Shown piece after piece: positions 47,615-57,400 of a DNA stretch of 64,000 nucleotides; the stretch's first letter is position 1; the number at the start of each line of letters is the position of its first letter. The translations under genes were made by a program, and so were the position numbers. Location: positions 62,001 to 126,000 of the forward strand of contig NZ_JAKJXE010000005.1 in the NCBI RefSeq assembly GCF_021728295.1. The letters run 5' to 3'. The DNA is from Pseudomonas petrae. Its GTDB lineage: Bacteria > Pseudomonadota > Gammaproteobacteria > Pseudomonadales > Pseudomonadaceae. The notes beneath the pieces are model-generated. The model did not search any database. It was given only the letters and a program-made list of their open reading frames with translations, and was not told where the DNA came from.

Positions 47615-48727
47615 ATGAATCTGCAATTTGAAGAGCTCACCGCCACGGACGGCGCCCGCCTGGGCATCGCCACGCTGGATGCGGAAAAATCCCTCAACGC
47701 CCTGTCGCTGCCGATGATTCTGGCGTTGCAGGACCGACTGAACGACTGGGCCAGCGACCCGCAAATCGTCTGCGTGTTGGTGCGCGGCAACGGCGAAAAA
47801 GCCTTTTGCGCGGGGGGCGACGTGCGTGCGCTGGTCGAGGCCGGGAGCGGTCAGCCTGGCACGGTTGCGCCGCCGGCTGCGCAGTTTTTCGCGGCGGAAT
47901 ACCGGCTGGATTACACGCTGCACACCTATCCCAAACCGCTGATCTGCTGGGGCCACGGCTATGTGTTGGGCGGCGGCATGGGCTTGCTGCAAGGGGCGAA
48001 CATCCGTGTCGTCACGCCAAGCAGCCGGCTGGCGATGCCGGAGATCAGCATTGGTCTTTTTCCTGACGTCGGCGCCAGTTGGTTCCTGTCGCGACTGCCG
48101 GGCAAGTTGGGGCTGTTTCATGGATTGACCGGCGCGCACATCAACGGCCGTGACGCGCTGGATCTCGGGCTCGCCGATCGCTTTCTGCTGGACGATCAGC
48201 AGGAGGAGATGATCGACCGGCTGCTGCAGCTCAATTGGCAGGAGCAGACGAAGGTGCAACTGACCAGCCTGTTCAGGGCGCTGCAACTGGAGGCGGTGGA
48301 TCAGTTGCCCGCCGCGCAATGGCTGCCTCGTCGCGAGACGATTGATGAGCTGCTGGATGTCGCCGACGCGCCGAGTGCCTGGAATGCGTTGAAACACCAT
48401 CTGAATTCAGATGACCTGTTATTGGCGAAGGCCGCGAAGACCCTGAGCGACGGCTGCCCGATGACCGCGCATCTGGTGTGGGAGCAGATTGAGCGGGCGC
48501 GGCATCTGTCGCTGGCTGAAGTGTTTCAGATGGAATACGCCATGGCCCTTAATTGCTGTCGGCATCCCGAGCTCGCCGAGGGCGTGCGTGCACGGCTGAT
48601 CGACAAGGATCAAAAGCCCCACTGGCACTGGCAAGACATTTCAACCATCCCGCTGGCGGTGGTGGACGCGCACTTCGAAAAAGCCTGGGAAGGCCGACAC
48701 CCACTGGCGGATTTGTCGGAGTATTGA
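47615..48727 (+). CDS. enoyl-CoA hydratase/isomerase family protein, 3-hydroxyisobutyryl-CoA hydrolase-like
   Basis: A 370-aa crotonase-fold enzyme. RGNGEKAFCAGGDVRAL and GYVLGGGMGLLQGANIRVV form the oxyanion hole region, and MPEISIGLFPDVGASWFLSRL with its Glu and Asp is typical of HIBYL-CoA hydrolases of valine catabolism rather than plain enoyl-CoA hydratases. The C-terminal MEYAMALNCCRHPELAEGVRA and KDQKPHWHW also fit. It is a single-gene unit with AGAGG before ATG 47615. The substrate is not proven by sequence. Confidence 0.88.
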   Translation: MNLQFEELTATDGARLGIATLDAEKSLNALSLPMILALQDRLNDWASDPQIVCVLVRGNGEKAFCAGGDVRALVEAGSGQPGTVAPPAAQFFAAEYRLDYTLHTYPKPLICWGHGYVLGGGMGLLQGANIRVVTPSSRLAMPEISIGLFPDVGASWFLSRLPGKLGLFHGLTGAHINGRDALDLGLADRFLLDDQQEEMIDRLLQLNWQEQTKVQLTSLFRALQLEAVDQLPAAQWLPRRETIDELLDVADAPSAWNALKHHLNSDDLLLAKAAKTLSDGCPMTAHLVWEQIERARHLSLAEVFQMEYAMALNCCRHPELAEGVRARLIDKDQKPHWHWQDISTIPLAVVDAHFEKAWEGRHPLADLSEY

Positions 48728-48770
48728 GGGGGGAGCAACATACAGGCCAGCGATAGAAAGCGGTTTCTCA

Positions 48771-49202
48771 GTAGGACCAGCTTTAGCCGGGAAGGCGTCG
48801 GACGTCACACTGAGGAAATGAGGGTGCGTATACCGCCCTCTTCCCGGCTAAAGCCGGTCCTACATTAAAATGCGTACACCCTGTAGGACTGGCTTTAGCC
48901 GGGAAGGCGTCAGGTGTTACACCGCAAATATGAGGGTGGAAGGACGGGCCTCTTCCCGGTTGAAGCCGGTCCTACCATTAAAATGCGTACACCCTGTAGG
49001 ACTGGCTTTAGCCGGGAAGGCGTCAGGTGTTACACCGCAAATATGAGGGTGGAAGGACGGGCCTCTTCCCGGCTGAAGCCGGTCCTACCATTAAAATGCG
49101 TACACCCCGTAGGACTGGCTTTAGCCGGGAAGGCGTCAGGTGTTACACCGCAAATATGAGGGTGGAAGGACGGGCCTCTTCCCGGCTGAAGCCGGTCCTA
49201 CA
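48771..49202. repeat. tandem array of four family B REPINs
   Basis: A diverged REPIN (48771-48864) is followed by three nearly identical copies starting at 48883, 48996 and 49109, an exact period of 113 bp. Each has GTAGGACTGGCTTTAGCCGG and its inverse GGCTGAAGCCGGTCCTAC around a shared spacer (CAGGTGTTACACCGC). Small frames across it are by-products of the repeats, not genes. It fills most of the 48728-49287 gap. Confidence 0.93.
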
Positions 49203-49253
49203 ATTGGAATCCGTGCACCCTGCTTCCCAGAGTTATAAATTCAACCCATAAAA

Positions 49254-49277
49254 AACGGCGCTCCTCGGAGCGCCGTT
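49254..49277 (-). terminator. terminator after the Gly-rich lipoprotein gene
   Basis: AACGGCGCTCC (49254-49264) and GGAGCGCCGTT (49267-49277) form a strong hairpin; on the minus strand TTTTTTATG follows. It lies 11 bases after the minus-strand stop codon. Confidence 0.85.
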
Positions 49278-49287
49278 CTTGTATCAC

Positions 49288-49857
49288 TCAGCGATTGCCG
49301 CCACCCGGTCCGCCGTGTCCGCCGCGACCAAAACCGCCATCTTGACGGTGGTTGCCTCCCGATCCGCCGGGCCGTGGACCTGGGCCTGGGCCTGGGCCTC
49401 CGCCTCCTCCGCCGGGATTGCCATGCCAACCGCTACCGGGGCCATTACCGCCTCCGGGTCGTGGGCCTGAGGGCGGTGGGCGATAGCCGGAACCGCCGCC
49501 GTGGTAGCCGCCGCCGTTATAGCCCCCGCCGCCATGGTACCCGCCTCCCCCACCGTACCAGTTGCCGCCGCCATAACCCGGACGACCACCGTAGCCGGGA
49601 CGACCCCCGCCGTATCCAGGAGCGTAATAACGCGGTGGCGGCGCGTAGTAGCGAGGTGCCGAGTAGTAACGCGGCGAGGAGTAATACACCCCCGATCCGT
49701 AATACGCCGGGGCGACCGGGCGATAACTGTCGTACACGTAACCGCTGCTGTAGCCACCGCTATAGATCGGCTGCGTGTAGCTTTCTGATTCGTAATAACC
49801 TCCATAACAACCTGCCAGGGACAATGTCATCAAAGCGGTAAGCAATCGTCGATACAT
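49288..49857 (-). CDS. Gly/Tyr/Pro-rich predicted lipoprotein
   Basis: A 189-aa protein beginning MYRRLLTALMTLSLAGC, a lipoprotein signal with lipobox. The mature part is low complexity: first Tyr/Ser/Pro-rich (YYSSPRYYSAPRYYAPPPRY), then Gly-rich with Tyr, Pro and His. No catalytic domain is visible; a flexible envelope or surface role is only a guess. ATG 49857 is chosen because the signal starts there. Long open frames on the opposite strand are caused by the repetitive GC-rich codons. Its own terminator follows. Confidence 0.72.
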   Translation of the reverse strand: MYRRLLTALMTLSLAGCYGGYYESESYTQPIYSGGYSSGYVYDSYRPVAPAYYGSGVYYSSPRYYSAPRYYAPPPRYYAPGYGGGRPGYGGRPGYGGGNWYGGGGGYHGGGGYNGGGYHGGGSGYRPPPSGPRPGGGNGPGSGWHGNPGGGGGGPGPGPGPRPGGSGGNHRQDGGFGRGGHGGPGGGNR

Positions 49858-50143
49858 GGCGGCCTCCCGGACCGCGGTAGAGCTCGAACCAGCGGCGCTG
49901 GTCGGCGTTCCCGAAACTGCCGAGAACATTAACTCAGACTCTTGAATCCAGAGCGAGTGCCCCACCGCAGGCCCCAGCCGCCAGACGGCGCCCTGCATCA
50001 GTGCACGGCTGGCCCGTCGTCAAACGACCTGCGCCCGTCCGGCTCAGGCGCCACAAGGGTTTGAGCAACTTGGCACAACTCTCGCTTGAGGGATCCTGTG
50101 CAGGAGTCACCTCAGGTTCGCGGCACCACAATTTGCAATAGCC

Positions 50144-50235
50144 GACTAGGGTTCCGGCTCGCGTTTAGCGAGTGGCTGGTCCGAGAGTTGGCGACCTCCA
50201 GTAGAGGTTACACGGCGGGATAAAAGCCCGGGAGA
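50144..50235 (+). promoter_or_regulatory. guanidine-I riboswitch (ykkC-yxkD class)
   Basis: CTAGGGTTCCGGCTCGCG (50146 on), GGCTGGTCCGAGAG (50174-50187) and ACACGGCGGGATAAAAGCCC (50210-50229) with GGGAGA occur in the right order and spacing; these are the conserved blocks of the ykkC aptamer, which binds guanidinium and turns genes on. It ends about 60 bases before the first gene of an ABC transporter / DUF1989 / carboxylase cluster. The preceding 49858-50143 stretch holds no gene. Confidence 0.92.
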
Positions 50236-50277
50236 CAGGACACCAGTGGTGTCGCCGTGCTCCTGACCGTCCCTTTT
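50230..50277 (+). terminator. expression-platform terminator of the guanidine riboswitch
   Basis: GGGA (50230-50233) with TCCC (50270-50273), CAGGA (50236-50240) with TCCTG (50261-50265) and an inner CACC/GGTG hairpin form a stem followed by TTTT. Its 5' side uses bases of the aptamer's last block, so guanidine binding and termination should exclude each other. Confidence 0.6.
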
Positions 50278-50295
50278 CGCTACTGGAGACACCCC

Positions 50296-51363
50296 ATGCA
50301 AAAGTCCCGTCTGTTCAGCTTGCTCACCGCAGGCGTCTTCGCAGCATTGAGCCTCTCGGCCACCGCCGCTCCAAAAAAAGATTTCGACGTCTGCTGGACC
50401 ATCTATGCCGGCTGGATGCCATGGGAATACGCAGGGACCCAAGGCATCGTCGACAAGTGGGCCAAGAAGTACGGCATCCACATCAAAGTCACCCAGCTCA
50501 ACGATTACGTCGAATCCATCAATCAGTACACCGCCGGCCAGTTCGACGGTTGCACCATGACCAACATGGACGCCCTCACCATCCCCGCAGCCGGCGGCGT
50601 TGAAAGCACAGCGCTGGTGGTCAGCGATTTCTCCAACGGCAACGACGGCATCGTCATCAAGGGCGACGGCAAGAAAGTCACCGACCTGAAGGGCATGGAC
50701 GTCAACCTGGTCGAGCTGTCGGTGTCCCACTACCTGCTCGCCCGCGCGCTGGACTCGGTGGACCTGACCGAAAAAGACCTGAAAGTCGTCAACACCTCCG
50801 ACGCCGACATCGCCGCCGCTTTCAACACCAGCGAGGTCAAGGCCGTCACCACCTGGAACCCGATGCTCTCGGAGATCAAGGCCAAGCCCGGCGTCACCGA
50901 AGTGTTCGACTCCAGCAAGATCCCTGGCGAGATCATGGACATGATGGTGGTCAACACCCAGACCCTGAAAGACAACCCGGCACTGGGCAAAGCCCTGACC
51001 GGCGCGTGGTTTGAAGTGGTGACGCTGATGAACGCAAAATCCGCCGAATCCAAAGCCGCGCTGGAGCACATGGCCCAGGCGTCGGGCACCGATCTGGCCG
51101 GATTCCAGTCGCAACTGGACACCACCAAGCTGTTCGCCACGCCCAAGGAAGCGCTGGACTTCGCCACCAGCAAGCAACTGCCGGCGACCATGCGCAAGGT
51201 CGCTGACTTCTCCTTCGACCACGGCCTGCTCGGCGAAGGCGCCAAAGACGCCAGCGCGGTCGGCATGACCTTCGCCAACAGCGTGACCGAAGGCGACAAG
51301 GCCAACCTCAAGCTGCACTTCGACCCGAGCTATGTGCAGATGGCTGCCGACGGCAAGCTGTAA
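50296..51363 (+). CDS. ABC transporter substrate-binding protein of the urea/guanidine carboxylase cluster
   Basis: A 355-aa periplasmic NMT1/TauA-like binding protein: signal peptide (LFSLLTAGVFAALSLSATAA), then FDVCWTIYAGWMPWEYAGT and GCTMTNMDALTIPAAGGVES. Proteins of this type are annotated as 'putative urea' binding proteins because they sit beside urea-carboxylase genes; the guanidine riboswitch makes guanidine a better candidate. ATG 50296 has GGAG at 50285. First gene of the cluster. Confidence 0.9.
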   Translation: MQKSRLFSLLTAGVFAALSLSATAAPKKDFDVCWTIYAGWMPWEYAGTQGIVDKWAKKYGIHIKVTQLNDYVESINQYTAGQFDGCTMTNMDALTIPAAGGVESTALVVSDFSNGNDGIVIKGDGKKVTDLKGMDVNLVELSVSHYLLARALDSVDLTEKDLKVVNTSDADIAAAFNTSEVKAVTTWNPMLSEIKAKPGVTEVFDSSKIPGEIMDMMVVNTQTLKDNPALGKALTGAWFEVVTLMNAKSAESKAALEHMAQASGTDLAGFQSQLDTTKLFATPKEALDFATSKQLPATMRKVADFSFDHGLLGEGAKDASAVGMTFANSVTEGDKANLKLHFDPSYVQMAADGKL

Positions 51364-51381
51364 AAACCAAAGGTCTTTGCC

Positions 51382-52197
51382 ATGCGCCTGATAAACCGCC
51401 GCCCGGATCGCGCCAGTCGCCTGATTCTGGTGCTCCTGCCGTTCGCCCTGTTGCTGTTCGCCTATTTCACGGGCTCGGCGACGCGGCTGACGGAAAACCC
51501 CAACGACAAGCTGCTGCCCAGCGCCGTGCAGATGACCGAGGCGATCAAACGCGTGGCGTTCGTGCCTGACCAACGCACCGGCGAATACATCCTCTGGCAG
51601 GACACCGGCGCCAGCCTGCAACGACTCGCGATCGGCCTGACGATCAGCGCGGTAGTCGGCTTATGCCTGGGCATTGCGTCGGGGGTACTGCCGTTGTTCA
51701 GCGCGCCGCTGTCGCCGTTGCTGACGGTGCTGTCGATGGTGCCGCCGCTGGCGATTCTGCCGATCCTGTTCATCGTCTTCGGTCTGGGCGAGCTGTCGAA
51801 GGTGATGCTCATCGTCATCGGCATCACGCCGGTGCTGGCCCGTGACCTGGAGCAGCGCGCCCGAGAGATTCCGGTCGAACTGCTGATCAAGGCGCAAACC
51901 CTGGGCGCCTCGACCTGGACGCTGATCCTGCGGGTGGTGCTGCCGCAATTGCTGCCGCGCCTGTTGATCTCGCTGCGGCTGGTGCTGGGGTCGGCGTGGC
52001 TGTTTCTGATCGCGGCCGAAGCCATCGCTTCCACCGACGGGCTGGGTTACCGGATCTTTCTGGTGCGGCGCTATCTGGCGATGGACATGATTCTGCCCTA
52101 CGTGGTGTGGATCACCCTCCTCGCCTGGCTGATGGACTGGGGCCTGAAAGCCCTCACGCGCAAGGCGTTCCCGTGGTACGAGGGCGCGCGCCCATGA
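51382..52197 (+). CDS. ABC transporter permease
   Basis: A 271-aa inner-membrane protein of the TauC/SsuC type with about six helices and the EAA loop region (AQTLGASTWTLILRVVLPQLLP), which docks the ATPase. A long periplasmic segment follows the first helix (TRLTENPNDKLLPSAVQM). It starts 18 bases after the binding-protein gene and overlaps the ATPase gene by ATGA. Confidence 0.93.
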   Translation: MRLINRRPDRASRLILVLLPFALLLFAYFTGSATRLTENPNDKLLPSAVQMTEAIKRVAFVPDQRTGEYILWQDTGASLQRLAIGLTISAVVGLCLGIASGVLPLFSAPLSPLLTVLSMVPPLAILPILFIVFGLGELSKVMLIVIGITPVLARDLEQRAREIPVELLIKAQTLGASTWTLILRVVLPQLLPRLLISLRLVLGSAWLFLIAAEAIASTDGLGYRIFLVRRYLAMDMILPYVVWITLLAWLMDWGLKALTRKAFPWYEGARP

Positions 52198-52958
52198 GCT
52201 TCATTTCGGTCAAAAACGTCTGGCAGCAATATGGCGATCAAGTCGTGCTCGAAGGCTTGAACCTGAGCATTGCCGAAGGCGAGTTCTGCACGCTGGTGGG
52301 CGCGTCGGGCTGCGGCAAATCGACGTTCCTGCGCTTGCTGCTGGGCCAGGAAGTCGCCAGCAAAGGCACCATTCTGCTGGACGGCAAGGCGCTGGCGAAA
52401 GAACCTGACTCGACCCGGGGCGTGGTTTTTCAGCGTTATTCGGTGTTCCCCCATTTGTCGGTGCTGGACAACGTTGCCCTGGGCCTGGAGTTGCCGCGCT
52501 CGGCGTTGCTCGGGCGGCTGTTCGGCGCCGCCAAGCGTGACGCCCGGGAACAGGCGGCGGCGCTGTTGCACAAGGTCGGCCTCGATCACGCGCTGGACAA
52601 GTACCCGACGCAATTGTCTGGCGGCATGCAGCAGCGTCTGGCCATTGCCCAGGCGCTGATCATGAAGCCTCGGGTTCTGCTGCTCGACGAGCCTTTCGGC
52701 GCGCTCGATCCCGGAATCCGCAAGGACATGCACGCGCTGCTCCTAGAGCTGTGGCGCGAGACAAAGCTGACGGTGTTCATGGTCACCCACGACCTCTCCG
52801 AAGGCTTCAACCTCGGCACCCGACTGCTGGTGTTCGACAAGGTCCGCATCGACCCCCACGCCCCCGGCGCTTATGGCGCGCGCATCACTTACGACATTCC
52901 CCTGAACAGCGATCGTCGCGCCGCCCGCGTGGCGCTCGATTCGCTGAAAACGGCTTGA
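52194..52958 (+). CDS. ABC transporter ATP-binding protein
   Basis: A 254-aa ATPase: Walker A GASGCGKST, Q-loop VVFQRYSVFPHL, signature LSGGMQQRLAIAQAL and Walker B VLLLDEPFGALD, with switch His in MVTHDLSEGF. It closes the importer begun by the two upstream genes. ATG 52194 overlaps the permease stop by four bases. Confidence 0.94.
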   Translation: MSFISVKNVWQQYGDQVVLEGLNLSIAEGEFCTLVGASGCGKSTFLRLLLGQEVASKGTILLDGKALAKEPDSTRGVVFQRYSVFPHLSVLDNVALGLELPRSALLGRLFGAAKRDAREQAAALLHKVGLDHALDKYPTQLSGGMQQRLAIAQALIMKPRVLLLDEPFGALDPGIRKDMHALLLELWRETKLTVFMVTHDLSEGFNLGTRLLVFDKVRIDPHAPGAYGARITYDIPLNSDRRAARVALDSLKTA

Positions 52959-52971
52959 AGGACATTGCCCC

Positions 52972-53697
52972 ATGACTGAATCAACCCCGCTGTTTCCCGT
53001 GTTCGCCGAAGAACTCCTGCCCGGCGGCGGCCACCTGTCGTTCGTGCTCAAACGAGGCGAGCTGTTGCGCCTGACCGATCTGAACGGCAACGCCAACGTC
53101 AGCCTGACGATGTTCAACGCCCACGAAAAAACCGAGCGCCTGAACCTGCCCGACAGCCTCAAGTGCCAGCACACTGCCAAACTCACCAGCGGCCACTGCC
53201 TGTATTCAGACATGGGTCGCGTACTGGCCGCGATCACCGCAGACACCTGCGGCTGGAGCGACAGCATCGGTGGCGTGCTGTGCGCCAAAGAGGTCACCGA
53301 GAAATACGGCCAGGGCCGCTATCAGGAACTGCGCAACGGCTTCTTCCGCAACGGCGCCGACAACTTGCTGGTGGAGATGGGCAAGTGGGGTCTGGGCCTG
53401 TCGGATCTGTTGATGACGCTGAACCTGTTCAGCCGGGTCAACGTCGACGATCACGGCGCGCTGACCTTCGTTCCCGGCAACTCCAGAGCGGGCGACAGCA
53501 TCGAGTTGTACGCGCCGATGGACACGCTGGTCGTCATGACCGCCCTGCAACACCCGATGAACCCCAACCCCGAGTACGCGCCGCAGCCGGTCACGCTGAG
53601 CTGGATGAAGGCCGACCCCAGCGTCGCCGAACACTGCCGCACGTCACGCGAAGAAAACCTGCGCGGCTTCATCAACACCGATCGCCTGTTCGCCTGA
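52972..53697 (+). CDS. DUF1989 protein 1 (urea-amidolyase-associated; carboxyguanidine deiminase subunit)
   Basis: A 241-aa DUF1989 protein (UAAP1 type). [32 protein letters not shown] and [15 protein letters not shown] are family marks; the Cys and His residues (KCQHT, TADTCGW) are probable metal ligands. Pairs of such proteins were shown in other bacteria to form a carboxyguanidine deiminase that makes allophanate and ammonia. The guanidine riboswitch supports that role here. Lies 13 bases after the ATPase gene. Confidence 0.88.
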   Translation: MTESTPLFPVFAEELLPGGGHLSFVLKRGELLRLTDLNGNANVSLTMFNAHEKTERLNLPDSLKCQHTAKLTSGHCLYSDMGRVLAAITADTCGWSDSIGGVLCAKEVTEKYGQGRYQELRNGFFRNGADNLLVEMGKWGLGLSDLLMTLNLFSRVNVDDHGALTFVPGNSRAGDSIELYAPMDTLVVMTALQHPMNPNPEYAPQPVTLSWMKADPSVAEHCRTSREENLRGFINTDRLFA

Positions 53698-53707
53698 GGA
53701 GGCCAGT

Positions 53708-54331
53708 ATGACTAACACCATGACCTCTGCCCCCGTTTCCATCACCCACATCCCGGCAGGCGAGCCCTCCCTGACCGAACTCAAGGCCGGGCAAACCCTG
53801 CGCCTGCTCGACCTCGAAGGCAATCAGGCGGTCGACACGCTGTTTTACAGCCTCGCCAACCCTCGCGAACGCTATGACGTGCAACGCACGTTGCGCCGGC
53901 AGAACAACGTCTACCTGAGCAAGGGCAGTGTCCTTTATTCGAACCTGGGCAAGCCGATGCTGACCATCGTCGAAGACACCTGCGGACGCCACGACACCCT
54001 CGGCGGCGCCTGCGCCCAGGAGAGCAACACCGTGCGTTATGCGCTGGAAAAGAAGCACATGCACAGCTGCCGCGACAGCTACCTGCGCGCCTGCATCCAT
54101 GACGGTCGGCTGGGCAAGCGCGACATCAGCCCGAACATCAACTTCTTCATGAACGTGCCGGTCACGGCAGACGGCGGGCTGACCTTCGAAGACGGCATTT
54201 CCGGCGCCGGCAAGTACGTCGAACTGCGCGCCGAGATGGACGTGATCGTGCTGATCTCCAACTGCCCGCAACTGAACAACCCGTGCAACGGCTACAACCC
54301 GACGCCGGCTGAACTGCTCGTCTGGGACTGA
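53708..54331 (+). CDS. DUF1989 protein 2 (urea-amidolyase-associated; carboxyguanidine deiminase subunit)
   Basis: A 207-aa paralogue of the preceding protein (UAAP2 type): [61 protein letters not shown] and CNGYNPTP are the family blocks. The two proteins should work as a heteromeric deiminase. GGAGG precedes ATG 53708 by five bases; ATG 53720 is a possible alternative. The 128-base gap to the carboxylase shows no terminator. Confidence 0.9.
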   Translation: MTNTMTSAPVSITHIPAGEPSLTELKAGQTLRLLDLEGNQAVDTLFYSLANPRERYDVQRTLRRQNNVYLSKGSVLYSNLGKPMLTIVEDTCGRHDTLGGACAQESNTVRYALEKKHMHSCRDSYLRACIHDGRLGKRDISPNINFFMNVPVTADGGLTFEDGISGAGKYVELRAEMDVIVLISNCPQLNNPCNGYNPTPAELLVWD

Positions 54332-54459
54332 CCGCTGACCACAGTTTCAAGGGTTCAAGGCTTCGGCGCGAGGGACGGCCTTCGTGCAACGCGTACAACA
54401 GCGGGACGGCCCGCTACCCAGTGTGGGGTTGATCGCTATCGGTCCCCGGGGTCTATGCC

Positions 54460-57400
54460 ATGTTCGACAAACTGCTGATTGCCAACCGCGGCGCCATCGC
54501 CTGCCGCATCCTGCGTACCCTTCGCGACCTGCAGGTCGGCGGCGTCGCGGTGTACGCCGAAGCGGACGCTGCCAGTCTGCACATCCTGCAAGCCGATGAA
54601 GCCCACAGCCTGGGTGAAGGCGGCGCCGGGGGCACCTACCTGGCGGTGGACAAGATTCTCGCCATCGCTCAATCCACGGGCGCCAAAGCGATCCATCCGG
54701 GTTACGGCTTTTTGTCCGAAAACGCGGCCTTCGCCCAGGCCTGTGAAGACGCCGGCATCGCCTTCGTCGGCCCGACACCTGAGCAACTGCGGGTCTTCGG
54801 CCTCAAGCACACCGCCCGCGCCCTCGCGAAACAGCACGGCGTGCCGATGCTCGAAGGCACCGAACTGCTGGACAGCCTTGAAGACGCCTTGACCGCCGCA
54901 GAATCCATTGGCTACCCGGTGATGCTGAAAAGCACGGCGGGCGGCGGCGGCATTGGCATGCGCGTGTGCAGCAGCGCCAGCGAGCTGAGCGAGTCGTTCG
55001 AGGCCGTCAAGCGACTGGGCCAGAACAACTTCAGCGACGCCGGCGTGTTCATCGAGAAGTACATCCAGCGCGCCCGTCATCTTGAGGTGCAGGTGTTCGG
55101 CGACGGTTGTGGCGACGTGATCGCCCTCGGCGTGCGCGATTGCTCGGTGCAGCGCCGCAATCAGAAAGTCCTCGAAGAAACCCCCGCGCCGAACCTGCCC
55201 AGCGGCATGGCCGATGAGCTGTGTGCCTCCGCGATAAAGCTGGCGAAAGCGGTCAACTACCGCAGCGCCGGCACCGTGGAGTTCGTCTTCGACAGCGACG
55301 ACCAGCGGTTCTACTTTCTGGAAGTGAATACCCGCTTGCAGGTCGAGCACGGTGTGACCGAGCAGGTCTGGGGTGTGGACCTGGTGAGCTGGATGATTCA
55401 GCTTGCGGCCGGCGATCTGCCGCCGCTCGTTGAACTGCGCGCGGGTTTACAGCCCGTCGGCCATGCGATTCAGGCGCGTTTGTACGCCGAAGACCCGGGG
55501 CGGGATTTTCAGCCCTGTCCGGGCTTGCTGACCTCGGTGCACTTCCCCGCCGCCGACGGCAAACACCTGCGCATCGACACGTGGATCGAGGCCGGGTGCG
55601 AGATTCCGCCGTTCTTCGATCCGATGATCGCCAAAGTCATCAGCTGGGCGGCGGACAGAGCGTCCGCCAGCGACGGTCTGGCCCAGGCCCTGAGTGAAAC
55701 GCGGCTTTACGGCATCGAGACCAATCGCGACTACGTGCGGCAGATCATCGCGGATGTGCCGTTCGCCAGCGGTCAGCCGTGGACCCGGTGTCTTGAGGGG
55801 CTGACCTATCGCGCCGACACGCTTGAGGTCCTGAGCGGCGGCACCCAGACCAGCGTTCAGGATTATCCGGGGCGTCTGGGCTACTGGGCGGTGGGCGTGC
55901 CGCCGTCCGGTCCGATGGACAGTCGATCGTTGCGTCTGGGTAATGTTCTGGTGGGTAACGCTGAAGGATGCGCCGCGCTGGAAATCACCATGACCGGGCC
56001 GACGCTGCGCTTTAACACCGATGCTGTGATTGCCGTGACGGGCGCGGTCATTCCGCTGACGCTGGATGGGGACGCGCAGCCGATGAATCAGTCGTTGCTT
56101 GTTTCTGCTGGATCGACGTTGGTGCTCGGCACCATCGCTGGCGCCGGCGCCCGCAGTTATCTGTGCGTGCGGGGCGGGCTGGACGTGCCGGATTATCTGG
56201 GCAGCAAAAGCACGTTCACGCTCGGCCAGTTTGGCGGGCACGGCGGACGGGCGTTACGTGCGGGGGACGTGCTGCATGTCGCGCCGCTGGTGGACCGCAG
56301 CGCAGGCGAACAGTTGGCGCTAACGGAAATCGCCGAGCTGCAGCAAGTGCGCGATATCCGGGTGATCTATGGCCCCCACGGCGCGCCGGAATACTTCACC
56401 GAGCGCTATATCGAGACTTTCTTTGCCACCCACTGGGAAGTGCATTTCAACTCCAGCCGCACCGGCGTGCGCCTGATCGGGCCGAAGCCTGAATGGGTAC
56501 GCGCAGACGGCGGCGAAGCGGGTCTGCACCCGTCGAACATTCATGACAATCCGTACGCCATCGGCGCGGTGGATTTCACCGGGGACATGCCGGTGATCCT
56601 CGGCCCGGACGGGCCGAGCCTGGGCGGATTTGTCTGCCCGGTGACGATCATCGAGGCGGATCTGTGGCAGCTGGGGCAGCTCAAGGCCGGGGACAAGGTG
56701 CGGTTTTATCCGGTCAGCGTCGAAGCGGCCCGCACGATTTTCGGCAGGAGCGCGCTTGCCCGCGAAGAAGCCGGTACATCCGATGAATGTCTGGCGCCCG
56801 AGCCATTGCATTCGCGGGCAAGCGCGCTCCTACAGGGTGTAGCGTTGATCTCGCCGGTTGTGCTGGACATCGGCAAAGACGACACCCGCCTAGTCGCCCG
56901 CCTGTCCGGCGACACGCACCTGCTGCTTGAAATCGGCGCGCCGGAACTCGACCTGGTGCTGCGCTTCCGCGGCCATGCGCTGATGCAGGCGCTGGAAAGC
57001 AAGCAGCTCACCGGGGTGATCGACCTGACACCGGGCATTCGTTCACTGCAGGTGCATTACCAGCCCGAGCAACTGCCGTTGAACACGCTGCTCGATGTGG
57101 TCGCCGGCGAGTGGGGCGGCGTCTGCGCCAGCAAGAATCTGGAAGTGCCGTCGCGCATCGTTCATCTGCCGCTGTCCTGGGACGATCCGGCCTGTCAGTT
57201 GGCCATCGAAAAGTACATGACCACCGTGCGCAAGGACGCGCCCTGGTGCCCGAGCAACCTGGAATTCATTCGCCGCATCAATGACCTGCCAAATCTGGAG
57301 GAAGTGCACCGCACCGTCTTCGACGCCAGCTATCTGGTGATGGGGCTGGGCGACGTCTACCTCGGCGCGCCGGTCGCCACGCCGCTGGATCCCCGACATC

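Noticed and set aside
48914..49251. Repeated small frames (MLHRKYEGG type) and a CRISPR-like look of the 113-bp repeats
   Set aside because: The frames are translations of the REPINs. Repeats are long, self-complementary, directly abutting and without unique spacers, and no cas genes are present, so this is not CRISPR.
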